Of a stretch of 64,000 bases of DNA, positions 32,515 through 44,097 are shown in pieces. Numbering within the stretch: position 1 is the stretch's first letter; each line of letters begins with the position of its first letter. The position numbers and the translations under genes are program-made. Origin of the DNA: Candidula unifasciata (Eukaryota; Mollusca; Gastropoda; Stylommatophora; Geomitridae); assembly GCA_905116865.2 (NCBI GenBank), contig CAJHNH020003148.1, positions 1 to 64,000 of the forward strand, written 5' to 3'. The notes under the pieces are model-generated. The model made no database searches. It was not told the origin of the DNA and saw nothing but the letters and a program-made list of their open reading frames with translations.

Positions 32515-32765
32515 TCCTCGCCTTTCAGGCGTATTGGGTATATATGGCTATATTTTATAGACCAAACGGCACTTGGTGGGTGATGTCGTCAGCATTACGC
32601 CGGCCGACTTTACCTCCCAGGACTGCACCTGGTACCCACTCAAGGCTGGGTCAACCTGGGAGCCAAGTTAATTTTTGAAAAAAATCAGGCTCCTGTCAGG
32701 AACCGAACCCACAACCTTCCGATCCGCAGACGAGTGACTAGCTGCTCGACCGCGGCGGCTGCCCC
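32515..32765 (-). mobile_element. SINE with the same head and SA body, inverted
   Basis: The plus strand runs gcacttggtgggtgatgtcg, cattacgccggccgacttta, gcacctggtacccactcaag and ggtcaacctgggagccaa. Then come gtcaggaaccgaacccaca (B box) and ctgctcgaccgcggcggctg. It faces the copy at 32,142, forming an inverted pair about 120 bp apart. Confidence 0.75.
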
Positions 32766-32963
32766 CTGCCAACTGCTGCCTTAAAGTTTGACCAATCTCA
32801 GATGGCAAAATCGAGACACCTGTAATAGTTAGACACGCCATGTACAACCCGAAGTCTTCTGCGGGTAGGAAAGTTTCAGACTCAATGTGTTGTTTTTCCT
32901 TCTGGGAGTTACCTCCGTGGTAATGTCATGCGTTGATCGTGGCAAGCCACTGATTTTCCACAC

Positions 32964-32966
<3 letters not shown>

Positions 32967-33016
<50 letters not shown>

Positions 33017-33036
33017 TGAGAGAGAGAGAGAGAGAT
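32967..33036 (+). repeat. (GT)n(GA)n microsatellite
   Basis: About 40 bp of GT followed by GA dinucleotides. Confidence 0.95.
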
Positions 33037-33249
33037 TGCATGTGTCTATAATTTACGTACATACTGTCTTCATGTACGCGAAACTGTCCTAGATTATCTC
33101 CATACATACACTTATGTTTCATGTGTAGTTAACATCGTATATGTTTGAAACATACGTACGTTTCTGTGTTATATTTTGTTATGTCACCACATTCCACGTC
33201 CTTGCAAGTTGTCATTCCCATACATGCTCCGATACTCTCGTGCTGTTCC

Positions 33250-33345
33250 ACGGAGCCCGCGTAGGACAGTGACTAGAGCGCTTACCTGCAGCCGATGATT
33301 ACGAGTTCAAATTCCCATTGAGGCAGATTAAAAACAAATTGAAGT
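33250..33345 (+). repeat. tRNA-like SINE head
   Basis: The A-box-like gcgtaggacagtgactagag and B-box-like gagttcaaattcccattgag are correctly spaced. A short A-rich end follows. There is no acceptor-stem closure. Confidence 0.45.
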
Positions 33346-34000
33346 GGGTTCCCACGTCTGTGCAGCCTGCAGTCGGTACTAAGGAAATGTCCAAAGAAGA
33401 AAAGGCAGCAGGGTCGTTTGGTTTACTGCAGGCTGTCCCTTAATTTTCCTTCACCTTATCTCATCTGGATACCCTTCTATACTTTGCCGCGTCGAAGTGA
33501 GGTATAATTTACGGGAAGGTGCCAGTTTGTGTGCTTTGTAAATGGGGGATTCCCGGTGACTCTGCTATTCACTCTGTCCGTATTTGGCATGGTAGGCCTC
33601 TGTTTCGCTTCCCCGACTGGTCTGTACATCATTGCTTGCTGTGGTATACTGTTTGCTGGCATTCTCGTTATATGGCCAAACCATTTTCACTTGTTCTTTT
33701 CAGAACTGTCGCTACCCATACTTTTCTCCAGATTATATTGTTCATGATCTTATCTGTTCTCGTTATATTGGGAGCCCGTCATAGGAATGTCAGTTCATAA
33801 GTTTCCTTAAATAGAACAAAATATATAGATATCACCAACGCCATTATCAGTATAGCTCTAGCTAGGCTTATACGTGTTCTTCACCAGTAGAGCACATGCA
33901 TCGGAATGTGTTTTCAAAACTGTGGTATGTATTTGGAAATGTATAGGACACCCTCGAATCCTTTTGTGCCAGAATTATAAAACCGTATTTTTACTAAGAC
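33346..34000. other. No recognisable gene
   Basis: Overlapping plus frames at 33,519-33,800 are hydrophobic (a possible membrane segment by composition). They overlap in two frames and match nothing I recognise. Confidence 0.4.
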
Positions 34001-34439
34001 CCAGGGTTCGTAGTGGACCGGGAAATCGGGAAATTACCGGGATTTTTTTCGTTGACCTTAAACCGGGATTTTTAGCTTATAAAAGACATTCCGACCTTGA
34101 AAAGCCGTGAATTTTGACCGCGGCAATGAAATCGTCAGAAATCCTGTGTTTTTCAGCACAGGCAATTTTGGGGGAGCCATTTGGCTTTTTTGGCCATTTG
34201 GCTAGTTTTTGGCTACTTTCGTTGTATGGTCGTTTCAGGTGTGAGGGCAGGGATTATTGGCTATTTTCAGCCGAAATGGCTTGTTAAAGGCCAGGGGAGG
34301 GCGGGCTTTGTTACAGATCATGAATACACGCAGACAGCAGCGGTGTGGCATGGGGCGGGAAGGAGCAGCTTCCGTCTCGCGTGTGTGTGTGTGCCTTTGT
34401 TTCTAGCAAGTCGGGCAGAATGAACAGTTTAAATCGTTT

Positions 34440-34923
34440 ATGGCCGTGGTTTCTAGAAAGGATTACATTGGGAGATGGTGGGGCTCGGTTCAGTTGTATT
34501 TATAAATAGAGTCGCCGTGGTGGGGCTAAGCACGGCCTTTTCTATTAATTAGAGATGGCATTGGGGCTAAGCAAAGTGACTGCAGCTGGATTTCCCAGTT
34601 CTATTTTTGGCCTGGATTTATCTTTACAGTGTGTTTGGCGATCAGTATTGTAATTCCCCGAGATTCCCTCTTCTGTTGTCTCACCCCTCTCTCTTCCCTC
34701 CCTCTTTCACTCTTCTACCTATTGCTCCTTCCTTCCCGTCTCCTGCATTGTCTCTAACCCTCCCTTCTGATCTTCATCTTCTTCTCTTTCTCTCTATCTT
34801 TCCTTTTACTCTCTCATTTCCTGTCCCCCCTCCCCCTTTTTCCTATTTTATTTCTTGTTTAAATGTTTAGTAAATGTGCGGCTCCATAACTCTTCCTAGC
34901 AACTCAAGTACACAGGAAGTTGT

Positions 34924-34994
<71 letters not shown>

Positions 34995-36900
34995 TCTGTG
35001 TGAACATGGTGGATATTTTCTTTTGATGTGTTTGTTTTCCTAGCGGCCTTAATCTCTGTCCATCTCCCTTCCCGCCCCCTCACATTTTGTCCTACCTGTT
35101 CCTCACTTTCTGCCTGTCTGTGTCACTGCTTTCTTCTTTCTCTTTGTATTTGCCACTATTCCTCACTCCCTCCCTCTCTCTCTCTCTCTTTCTTTCTCCA
35201 TACCTTCAGTTGGTGTAGAAGGTTATGTGTTGCCTAGTGCAGAACATTTCATGTCCACCATTCCCCCTCCCACACATTAAATATATGTGTACTTTTAAAA
35301 ACACATTTGCCGTCACCCCCCCCCCCCCTTTTTCTCCTCCCACATTGATGACACCTAGGGGAGGGAGTGCACCCCTTCCTGCTACCTTCTTCCCTCTATA
35401 TCTCATCTTATTTCTTACTCCCTTCTTTCTCTCCCTGTCTCATTCCCACTTTATTTTCTTAAACTTTATTCTCTCACCTCCTCTGTCTCACCCTTACCAC
35501 CTCAGCCTTCTACACCACTTTCCACCACCTCCTCTCTCCCCTCCTTTCTGTAATTGGAAAACCAGAAATAAAACGAAGTCCATTGCTGCCCTGACCTATT
35601 TGTCTGACCTATTTATGTGTGTGGGTAAACTTCTCTATTTTCCATCAGTTGTGGGTTGGGATCCCCTGGACTTTTTTTTCTTCATAAAATGACCTTGGCT
35701 CTCAGGTCACCAGCCTTAAGTGTAAGAAATTGAATTATTGTTGTCACACACAGATAGGACAAGCAAGGGGCAGTAGGGGTTAGCACTGTTGTTTTTGGAC
35801 CATGGCCACATTCACATTGGGAGAGGGTAGGAACCGGAAAAGTGGCCTCACTTAGAGATTTCCTAATTCTATTTTTGGCACTCATTGTTCTTACACCCCC
35901 CCCCCCCCACAACCGTGTCTTACCTTTCTTCTCTCACCCCTTCTCTTTCCTTTGATCTTCTACTATTCTCCTTTCTCTCTCCATTCTTCCTCTCTTCCTT
36001 TCCTTGCCCTTTCTCCTGTCCCATCTCTTCTTTGTCTCCTCTCCATCCTGTCTTTTCATTTTCTCTAGATTTCCTTACCCGCTCCCCTCTCTCATTCTCT
36101 TCCCCCCCCCCCCCATCATTTTTTTTACTGGTTCATCTACGTATTTGTTTGCCCCATAACTATCTTTTCCTAGTGGTTGTGTCCACTACACTTGAAATTG
36201 TGTGGGGGGGGGGGGGGGGGGAAGTAGGTGGCTGTTTTTTTTCTTTGATGTATCTTGTCTCCCTTCCTGCCCCTCTCTCTTAATCTGTGTTTGTCACTGC
36301 CTTCCTTACCCACCTCTCTCTCTCTCTCTTGCTTTATGTCTGTTTGCCTCCCTTCATCACTTCCTCTTTGTATACCTCCCTCCCATTCTCCTGCTCTGCT
36401 TTTTTTTCTCTTTCTTTGGTTCTCTCCCTCTGTCTGCTTGCCTCTCTGTGCTGTCCCTTTGTCTCTCTCTCTCCTTTATGTCTACATCTCTCTCTGCTTG
36501 CATCTGCTTCTCACCCTGTCCGTTCTCTCTCTCTCCCTCTGTCTCCCTTCTTTCAACTCTTTGTCATATTTTCCTCCTTCCATATCTCTATTTCGTTCCC
36601 TTTTTTCTTCTCTTTTCATCTGCCCTTCTCTGTATCTGCATTCCCTCTTTCTGTATTTGTCTCCCTCTCTGTCTTTTGCTGTTCCTTCCCCACTTTTCCT
36701 CATCATGTCTCCATCCCTCCCTCTCATTTTTTCCTCCTTCCCCAGACTTCTTTTCCTTCTTTTCTCTACCTTCATCTGTCCATCTTTACACTGTCTCTCC
36801 CAGCCTACCTCAGCATGTGTCTTCCTCTCTCTTCATGACTCTCTCTCTCTCCCCTAACCCTCTCAGGTACCATTCCCAGAACAAACAGGACTTCAGTTTG
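34440..36900 (+). repeat. ~1.26-kb imperfect tandem duplication within the hAT-like element
   Basis: Module A (from about 34,440) and module B (from about 35,765) share the same order. It is gatttcc..a.ttctatttttggc (near 34,590 and 35,860), CT-rich DNA, ctccataactcttcctag / ccccataactatcttttcctag, a poly-G run, then a gatgt-tt-type block and more CT-rich DNA. The poly-G run is 68 bases in A and ~18 in B. Long Leu/Ser/Pro frames at 35,225-36,924 are composition artefacts. Confidence 0.65.
34925..34992 (+). repeat. 68-base poly-G run
   Basis: Uninterrupted G run interrupting module A of the hAT-like element. The exact length is doubtful, since such runs are error-prone in sequencing. Confidence 0.85.
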
Positions 36901-37279
36901 CTGCCCTCTACCACCAAGCCCTAAAAAAAATTTCAAACACTATATCAAGCTCAGGGGCCGACCAGCACGAAGATGGGCACAGGATATAAGTGACTCCTTG
37001 AGCATAAAAAAGTACATGAGGCGGGAGAGCTGGTAAGAGACCGAGGTTTTTTTGTCAGGACAAAGGAAATTCTACATGATGATGATATCTGTGCTGGTAT
37101 ACCAACACATGTGGCACAAATGAAGTACCTTGTGTGCTCAGTACACCCTTGAACAAGGCAAAAATCTTGTTTCAGTATTACACCGAGACAACCTTGAAAA
37201 AAACTAAGGAGACCTTAAAAAAGACCTTGAAAAGCCTTGAAATTGATTGGTAAATTTGGCTATGAACCCTGTAAGACAC

Positions 37280-38240
37280 TTACTTTTATCAGTTAGTCAG
37301 GTAACGTCTTTACAGTGAAGGTTGGCTGCGATCTTCAACACTGTCTGTTTCAAAGCAGTGTTTCCCCGATGTGAAATTAAACAAAGCAGACACAAACAAT
37401 AGACTGCACAATTTATTGCCTGGTATATTTCGCTGTATCTCATCAGGTGCATATACCTGAATTCGAGAAACTGAAACACAACTTTGACTACATTCATGAA
37501 ATGTCTGTTTCACCAAGGTAACCGTAAGGTAACGACCATTTCTTTCTGCCTACCGAGTTCTGGTTTCAACCGGTTGATCACTGAAGCTTCCGCATATCGA
37601 ACTTTAATGTGTTACAATTTGAGGTCCAAATATCTTTTACGATGTTATCTGTTATGTCTCTAACACCCCTCGTGGGTGCCACGCACTCTGCCGTTTTTAC
37701 TTGTTGTTCACCTTTGCAGTCTTCGTGTACTAAAGATGTTGATTCTCTTATAAAGGGAAGACTTGATAAGGTGAACTTACCGGGGACCCAGGAAATTTGT
37801 TTTCCTATCAGAAGTTGTTCTCCTTGTCAGAAATTCATATTACCTCGATGCAAATTGGAGCAAGGAAACTTGTCGGATAAACGAATTATTCTTCACAACA
37901 GAAATTCACCACATCCGAGATCGCCGTAAGCGATCTGTAGTAGGATATTACTCCTAATTTACTCATATAATTTAGCCTGTCAGTCAAGATTGTGGCGTCG
38001 CCACCGCCGTTTACTCTTTACGCTTGAGTGAGAAGTAGAACGAAACACTTGTAGGGTTGCTACCCTTGTGCCATGATGTTGATCCGACGTGTAAACCTAA
38101 ACCTTTTCAAGAGCGAGTTAATAAATATCGCAAATATCCGTTTCCTTGTCCCAGGTTATCTTGAAGGACTCTGGTCTTTCTCCGCAGAAAAACAACCCGC
38201 TTGCCACAAAACACAAAGCTCGAACTTTGTAGTTCCAGCG
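37280..38240. other. No supported gene
   Basis: A 106-codon plus frame at 37,609-37,929 has a hydrophobic start and several cysteines but no recognisable domain. It could be an exon or chance. Confidence 0.35.
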
Positions 38241-38254
38241 ACAAAATCGAGAGA

Positions 38255-38672
38255 TCTCTGTAAACATGGCACAGGTTATACCACCGATGAGCGTAAAATT
38301 GTGACAACAGAGATGAAATACCTTAGAAGAGCTGCAAGAGTTTCAAGGAAAGACAGAATACGAAATCATGAAATCAGACGAATGCTAGGAATAAAGCCAG
38401 TCTTAAAGGTCATCAAAAAACAACAAATGAAGTGGTTTGGACACCTAACAAGAATGCCCTGGTACTATCTGCCACAGCGAGCCACACTAAAACGTTACAA
38501 CAGGTATAGAGCGAGTGGAAGACCTATGAAAATATGGAGTGATGGCATTTAGAACAGCCGTACAGAAATGAACATCAGTCTTAATAGTGCTCTTGACAGA
38601 GCTCATCAACGAACGTTACATCTCCCCCCGACACTTGGATGAGGTACAAGGTGGAAGAGAAGAAGAAGATAC
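38255..38672 (+). mobile_element. LINE ORF2 C-terminal fragment with GAA tail
   Basis: The plus frame reads TTEMKYLRRAARVSRKDRIR, then IRRMLGIKPVL, KQQMKWFGHLTRMP and ASGRPMKIWSDGI before a stop at 38,550-38,552. This is the canonical end of many LINE ORF2 proteins (E-M-K-x-L-R-R ... W-F-G-H ... G-R-P ... W-x-D). The 3' end is gtggaagagaagaagaagat. RT catalytic motifs are missing, so it is a truncated remnant. Confidence 0.8.
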
Positions 38673-38904
38673 CACTGACACTCAACTCAGGGATGAACAG
38701 GCAAGGGGTGTTCGACCAAACACACTAATCAGATGATCTGCATTACGCATATTATTAGCTCAACGCACTGAACGTGGCTGATGGCATCGGCCTTGTGTCT
38801 CATTCCAGGAATCAGATGCCAGATAAATTAAACATGCTTGATGGGAGATAGCCACGGTTAGAATGAAATATTCATAGGGGGTGCACACCGGTAATGAGAA
38901 TGCT

Positions 38905-39054
38905 TTCTTCTTCTTCTTTTTCTTCTTCTTCTTCTTCTTCTTCTTCTTCTTCTTCTTCTTCTTCTTCTTCTTCTTCTTCTTCTTCTTCTTCTTCTTCTTC
39001 TTCTTCTTCTTCTTCTTCTTCTTCTTCTTCTTCTTCTTCTTCTCCTGCTCCTTC
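38905..39054 (+). repeat. (CTT)n microsatellite
   Basis: About 145 bp of CTT triplets. Confidence 0.95.
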
Positions 39055-39317
39055 TTCATTTCCTCCTTCCCCCTCCTTCTCCCTTTTTCTCCCATTTCTT
39101 GTTCTTTTTCTCATCCTTTACTTCTGTTCTCCCGTCCTGCTCCTGCGTGTGTGTCCTCTTGTAAAAGATCGGTGGTTGTGTTGTGATTTAGAGATATACT
39201 ACGCCGCGAACCAGAATTAGTCGCCTTTTATGACATGCTTGGTAAGGGACAGTAGGCCTGAATCCACACTGGGATAGCAGGTGTACACATTCAAATTTAC
39301 AAAGTTAAAATATTTAG

Positions 39318-39515
39318 CAGAGCGGCTGACCGAACCGTTAAGAACGCTGGGCTGTCGGGTGGGGTGGAGAGGGGGGGGGGGAGAGTACACGGATTGTAAT
39401 TCTCGGTTAGGTTGTGATTTTTTTTTTTTATGTAGAGGAGACAAAAATTAAAATCTTAACCTGCAAAGTCAGTATTGACAGCACTAGCCATACGGCCCAA
39501 CATTCTCAGTCCCCC
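39318..39515 (+). mobile_element. SINE S6, copy 2
   Basis: A tRNA-like head gcggctgaccgaaccgttaa is followed by a G-run, then gaggagacaaaaattaaa, gacagcactagccatacgg and ccc. The body order matches 15,140. Confidence 0.5.
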
Positions 39516-39519
39516 TCCC

Positions 39520-40310
39520 TCCCCCCACACACGCAGCGCAGAAGTGGGAAATAACGCAGTAGGGGCATTTTTGTGTGGTTGTCAGTTTATATTTTCTTTC
39601 ATTCGGCTACATATAAAAATATCTTACGTGCACCCCTGTTTACTTAGAAATACAACTTCCCCGCGGTGCCCCGGTGTCCCCTGATACGCCGACACTCCTG
39701 CATATAGCCACTGTATGCCGTTATTTCGCTAACAACCCCATGGGAAATTCCCGCGCTGCCAATTTACCCAGCCACTGCTGGATGTCAAGAGGTAGCCAGA
39801 ATTCAACACAGCATCGGGGTTTTGGCAGCCTCTGCTCTCTAGGCCTCAATTCGCTCCCTACCAGGCCTCAGGTACCGGCTTTTGCATGTGCCCACCATAT
39901 GTTTTCTTGTATTCTTATGCTTCTGCCAGTGCAGAGCCCTAGCGAACAGGCAGTCGGTTCTTTGGGGGAAAACGTTTCGGTGACTTAGAAAAAGACCAGA
40001 CTGGTTGTTTCTTGACTTGGATATTTTTAATTGATTATTGAACCATTAATGTTCCCAGCACTGTACGGAATACGAGGTAAAGACATGATTGATTACGCTA
40101 CCGTTAGCTCTCATAGTTGCATTTATTGCCGCTGCACGCTAATATCTATTAACGCTTAATTTATTATAATTGCCAGTGGTTAGTGTTTTGGCTAGGTGCT
40201 GTGCTCGCATTGGGTCTGTTGGATGTCTTTATTGTTCGTGTGCATCTGTGGAGGTATTTATTATTTGTTTTGATGACTTCACCGGTGTGTTCTGCCGGTT
40301 TAGTAGGTTT
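39520..40310. other. No recognisable gene
   Basis: The 104-codon frame at 39,674-39,988 has no known domain. No tandem repeat was seen. Confidence 0.4.
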
Positions 40311-40334
40311 TAATATATGCCTTTAGTGTGTAGT

Positions 40335-40430
40335 TTGTGTTCGTGTGTGTGTGAAAGACAATGTGTGTGTGTTAGTGAGTGTGTGTCTGTGTGTATAAGA
40401 GAGTGCACACACACAAATACACACATCAGT
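40335..40430 (+). repeat. (GT)n/(CA)n-rich tract
   Basis: Interrupted GT dinucleotides followed by CACACA. Confidence 0.85.
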
Positions 40431-40639
40431 GGTTTAGATTTTGAGAACACCCTGGAGGATGTGAAGGCCTGTCCGTTGACACAACAGCATCATATGCCCC
40501 GTCTGGGCTGCTACCTGAATATTTACCACCGGGAGGTTAAGCAGAACTCATTTTGGAAGGCAGACCAACAGGGCAGTTCCCAGATACCCTGTTCAGCCTT
40601 TTAAAAAGTTATAATTAAAGCACATGTAACGGTCTCCGC

Positions 40640-40730
40640 AGTCCTGTGCGGATAAGGGCGCTTTTCTTTCTACTTCTTTCTGTGAGTGCCAATCAGTACA
40701 TTGTCTGTTTATTATATAAAACACGGCAAG
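40640..40730 (+). mobile_element. SINE S3 3'-end fragment
   Basis: ctttctacttctttctgtga and gtgccaatcagtacattgtc match the 3' parts of the S3 copies at 2,600 and 7,515. Confidence 0.6.
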
Positions 40731-41039
40731 TTTATGTCACCTATCTCTACATCTTTGAAAGCGGCAGCAAGGACAATCACCCAGCTACCCAGGATGTTGT
40801 CATTCTGTAAGCGGAGACTAGTGTATAAATATAGTACTTGCCCCTGCTTGAGATAGTAAGGTAAAGAAAGGTGCAACTCGGCTGAAGGGAATGGAATGCC
40901 AAGTTGTGAGGGCGAACGGCAGCTCAGTGATTCTTAAATTGGAGTGGAGTATATGACTGGCCTTTGATGGAAGATTTAAGACTAATTCTATTTTTGGAGG
41001 TCCAGATTCCGTGTGGTGTTTCCGGGGTTTCGATTGTGT

Positions 41040-41100
41040 ATGTGTGTGGGAGTGGAGAGAGAGAGAGGAGGGGGGGGGGGTGTACCTACTGACCTCTTAA
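41040..41100 (+). repeat. Short dispersed duplication, copy 1
   Basis: gtgtgggagtggagag, a GA/G run and ggtgtacctactgacctctt recur at 42,690-42,740. Confidence 0.7.
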
Positions 41101-41689
41101 CAAGCATGTGGTAACCGGTGATCAGTTCAGGGTTTGCTGAAAGCTGATGTTATGGGCTAAGAGGCGCAGTGTTGGCAGCCTGTTGTAACCACAAGGCAAC
41201 GTGCCGATGGCCCTTTTAATAGCGAACACAGAAGATGATGATGATGAACAAATAATTGAACAACTCTCCACAACAACATAATGCATGTTTTAGAATTTGT
41301 TTACCAGTGTCTATACCACCATGGCACACAGACGGGTCCATTCAGCCATCTTTGGGTTATTTGGCCCCAGTTATGTCCTACATTAAGATGAAACGGGTGG
41401 ATCAAATGGTTTGGACATCACACAGAGTTCCGGTCACGGAGAAGCCATGAGTTCCTGTAAGGATTTCTTCCTGACGGTCACATTAATGGAGACGACTAGG
41501 CTGGGCTTTACTCTTGGCTGTTCTAGTGGCAGTAGTGATAGTGCTGTTATTGCTATTATAATAAGCATTTTAGTTAAAGTATCCTATATGTAGTAATAGT
41601 TTGTAGTGGGGATAGTAGTAATAAAGTTACCACCACCACAACTACCACTGCTCCTGCTGCTGCTACTACAGTTATTACTTTTAGTACTA

Positions 41690-42522
41690 GTCGCAGCAGG
41701 AGCAGTGGTGGTTGTGGTAGCGGCAGCAGTATAAGTAGCGGTAGCAGTAGTAGCGACAGCGGTAGTAGTAGCGGCAGCAGTATTAGTAGCGGCGGCAGCA
41801 GTATAAGTAGCGGCGGCAGTATAAGTAGCGGCGGCAGTATAAGTAGCGACGGCAGTATAAGTAGCGGCAGCAGTATAAGTAGCGGCGGCAGTATAAGTAG
41901 CGGCAGCAGTATAAGTAGCGGCAGCAGTATAAGTAGCGGCAGCAGTATAAGTAGCGGCAGTAGTATAAGTAGCGGCAGTAGTATAAGTAGCGGCGGCAGT
42001 ATAAGTAGCGGCAGCAATATAAGTAGCGGCGGCAGTATAAGTAGCGGCGGCAGTAGTAGCGGCAGCAGTATTAGTAGCGGCGGCAGTATAAGTAGCGGCA
42101 GCAGTATAAGTAGCGGCGGCAGTAGTATCGGCAGCAGTATTAGTAGCGGCGGCTGCAGTATAACAAGTGACAGCAGTATAAGTAGCGGCGGCAGTAGTAT
42201 CGGCAGCAGTATAAGTAACGGCGGCAGCAGTATAACAAGCGACAGCAGTATAAGTAACGGCGGCAGCAGTATAACAAGCGACAGCAGTATAGGTAACGGC
42301 GGCAGTAGTATAACAAGCGGCAGCAGTATAAGTAGCGGCGGCTGCAGTATAACAAGCGGCAGCAGTATTAGTAGCGGCGGCTGCAGTATAACAAGCGACA
42401 GCAGTATTAGTAGCGGCGGCTGCAGTATAACAAGCGACAGCAGTATAAGTAACGGCGGCAGTAGTATAACAGGCGGCAGCAGTAGTAGCGAAAGCGGTAG
42501 TAGTAGCGGCAGCAGTAATAGT
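41690..42522 (+). repeat. Triplet-built ~18-bp minisatellite
   Basis: Units such as agtataagtagcggcggc and agtataacaagcgacagc are built from AGT, ATA, AGC, GGC and ACA triplets. All indels keep the triplet phase. The minus strand therefore stays open for 319 codons as Leu/Pro/Ile repeats, which is an artefact of the array. Confidence 0.9.
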
Positions 42523-42689
42523 GTTGATGGCACATCAGTTTTAATTCATTCCAAACAAAGGAAATCCGGCAGTTCCCAGGAAAGTACCAATATTCTAGGG
42601 GTGTTATGGTTTGAAATGAATTTGTTGGGATGATTGCAAGAGAACGCCTGCGTGCCCTGGCACGAAACTAAAACTGATCTTTATCAGCC

Positions 42690-42742
42690 CTGTGTGTGTG
42701 GGAGTGGAGAGGGGGGGGGGTGTACCTACTGACCTCTTACCG
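42690..42742 (+). repeat. Short dispersed duplication, copy 2
   Basis: See 41,040-41,100; same blocks around a G run. Confidence 0.7.
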
Positions 42743-43270
42743 CCCTGACCGCCTCAGAGTCACCAACAAACCTCAACCCTAACCAATAACACCACTAGAA
42801 TATTGGACTTGTGAGAATTAAAGTTGAAGTAGCATGTTGGCATAGTGTAACAACTGGATAGGTCACCGAGTCAGAAACGTATGGACACAGTGGGCTAGTG
42901 TAACAACTGACGGGGTCAGAAAAATGGAATGGGCAGTATGTTTAGGCCAATTAAAGGATGATGCTATTTTTGAATTTATGGTGACAACTAATTTCTGAAG
43001 GACTGCCCGTCCCCAAGACCGGTTTTGAGAACCTTTGAATGGAACACTTGTGTTGTTCTTCCCATTGTAGGCCCCTGCAAGGTGAGGTGTATTGTGTGTG
43101 GCATGCCACAGGTTCTTAAGCGTACGTTGCTTTGGTATTTGCAAACATTCCTTGCCTATTCCACGTCGCAGTGCCGGCTTGTGAATGAGCGAGCACTCTT
43201 CTCCGAAATCTCAGGCTCACAAGCGTGCAAGGTTGTGGGTTTGCTTACCTTTAGGCCACCTAGTAGTCCT
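42743..43270. other. No recognisable gene
   Basis: A short duplication gtgtaacaact occurs near 42,847 and 42,898. Nothing else was recognised. Confidence 0.45.
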
Positions 43271-43274
43271 GCTG

Positions 43275-43345
43275 CGTGTTTGATTTTATTCTTTCTTCCC
43301 GGTTGTGGAGCCAGGAGACCCGGATTCGATCCTCGGTAAGGGATG
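43275..43345 (+). repeat. tRNA-like B-box segment
   Basis: acccggattcgatcctcggt resembles a tRNA T arm. The upstream part is not tRNA-like enough to call a gene. Confidence 0.3.
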
Positions 43346-43461
43346 TTTTTTCGGGGAAAGGAAAAGAAATCCCAACATATACAGTAGGTTTCCTTAGGCT
43401 CACACCCCCGCATCTCCCTATTTCCCCGATGTTCCAAAAGCGCCCTAGCAGTGCTCAATAC

Positions 43462-43560
43462 AGATAGCCAGATTGGAACAAGACTTAAGTCGGGGTGGAC
43501 GAACACCCAGAACTTTCCACCGTGTTGTACAGCGGATGAACACCAAGAAGAAGTATAGTT
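43462..43560 (+). mobile_element. S5 repeat 3' fragment
   Basis: attggaacaagacttaagtc, ggggtggacgaacaccc, agaactttccacc and the tail ggatgaacaccaagaagaag follow the S5 3' order. A further minus-strand scrap lies at about 43,800-43,842 (cttcttagcgttcaccagct). Confidence 0.65.
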
Positions 43561-44097
43561 ATGTATGTCCGACTTTTAGGCTGCAGTTTTGCTCCGATCT
43601 CCTCTCCAAGAGCTCAACAAGCGTAAAACGACTGATTGCATATGTTCTGTGTTGATTTATCAAACATCTTGTTTCCTTGAGGGAACTGTTCATTTCTTGC
43701 TGCCTCAGGTTGCACCCCCATGTTCATCAGGCTGGACTGCCACAAGGTGTCATTTTCTTTGCTGTACATTTGTCTTCGCGGTAAGTGCTGCGATTGGTAT
43801 TCTTTTTCTTCTTAGCGTTCACCAGCTGTACACTCTTTCATTGCTTCTGTGCCGGAGCGGCCATAGCAACAATGTGTCTGCAAGATAATCTCCATGCTGT
43901 TTGGCCTCGAACACCTGAATGACTTGGCACTCAGATGAGCATTAATTAGGCAAGACAGATTCAAAAAGAAAAGGCTTAATCAGCCATCTGCGCATCTCCT
44001 TTCTTCTTCAGAGATATCTTGTCCAGAGCTTCATTCAGTGTCGGTCATAAACTGGAAGGGATTAGGGCTCAGGGTCTTTTAGCATTTTCCACAGAGC

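Larger units (their letters stand above)
34002..37271. mobile_element. hAT-like non-autonomous DNA transposon (3,270 bp)
   Basis: The ends are CAGGGTTCGTAG (34,002) and CTATGAACCCTG (ending 37,271), 12-bp inverted repeats with one mismatch. Flanks are taagacc (33,995-34,001) and taagacac (37,272-37,279), fitting an 8-bp target duplication that lost one base on the left. Subterminal ccttgaaaagcc motifs occur near both ends (34,097 and 37,223). No transposase frame was seen. The interior is mostly CT-rich DNA arranged as a ~1.26-kb duplication. Confidence 0.75.

Noticed and set aside
32829..33122. Minus-strand ORF with Thr/His repeats
   Set aside because: Reads through a GT/GA microsatellite.
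35225..36924. Overlapping Leu/Ser/Pro frames of up to 240 codons
   Set aside because: CT-rich DNA open in three frames at once inside the hAT-like element.
41574..42533. 319-codon Leu/Pro-rich ORF
   Set aside because: Translation of a triplet-built minisatellite; no unique sequence.
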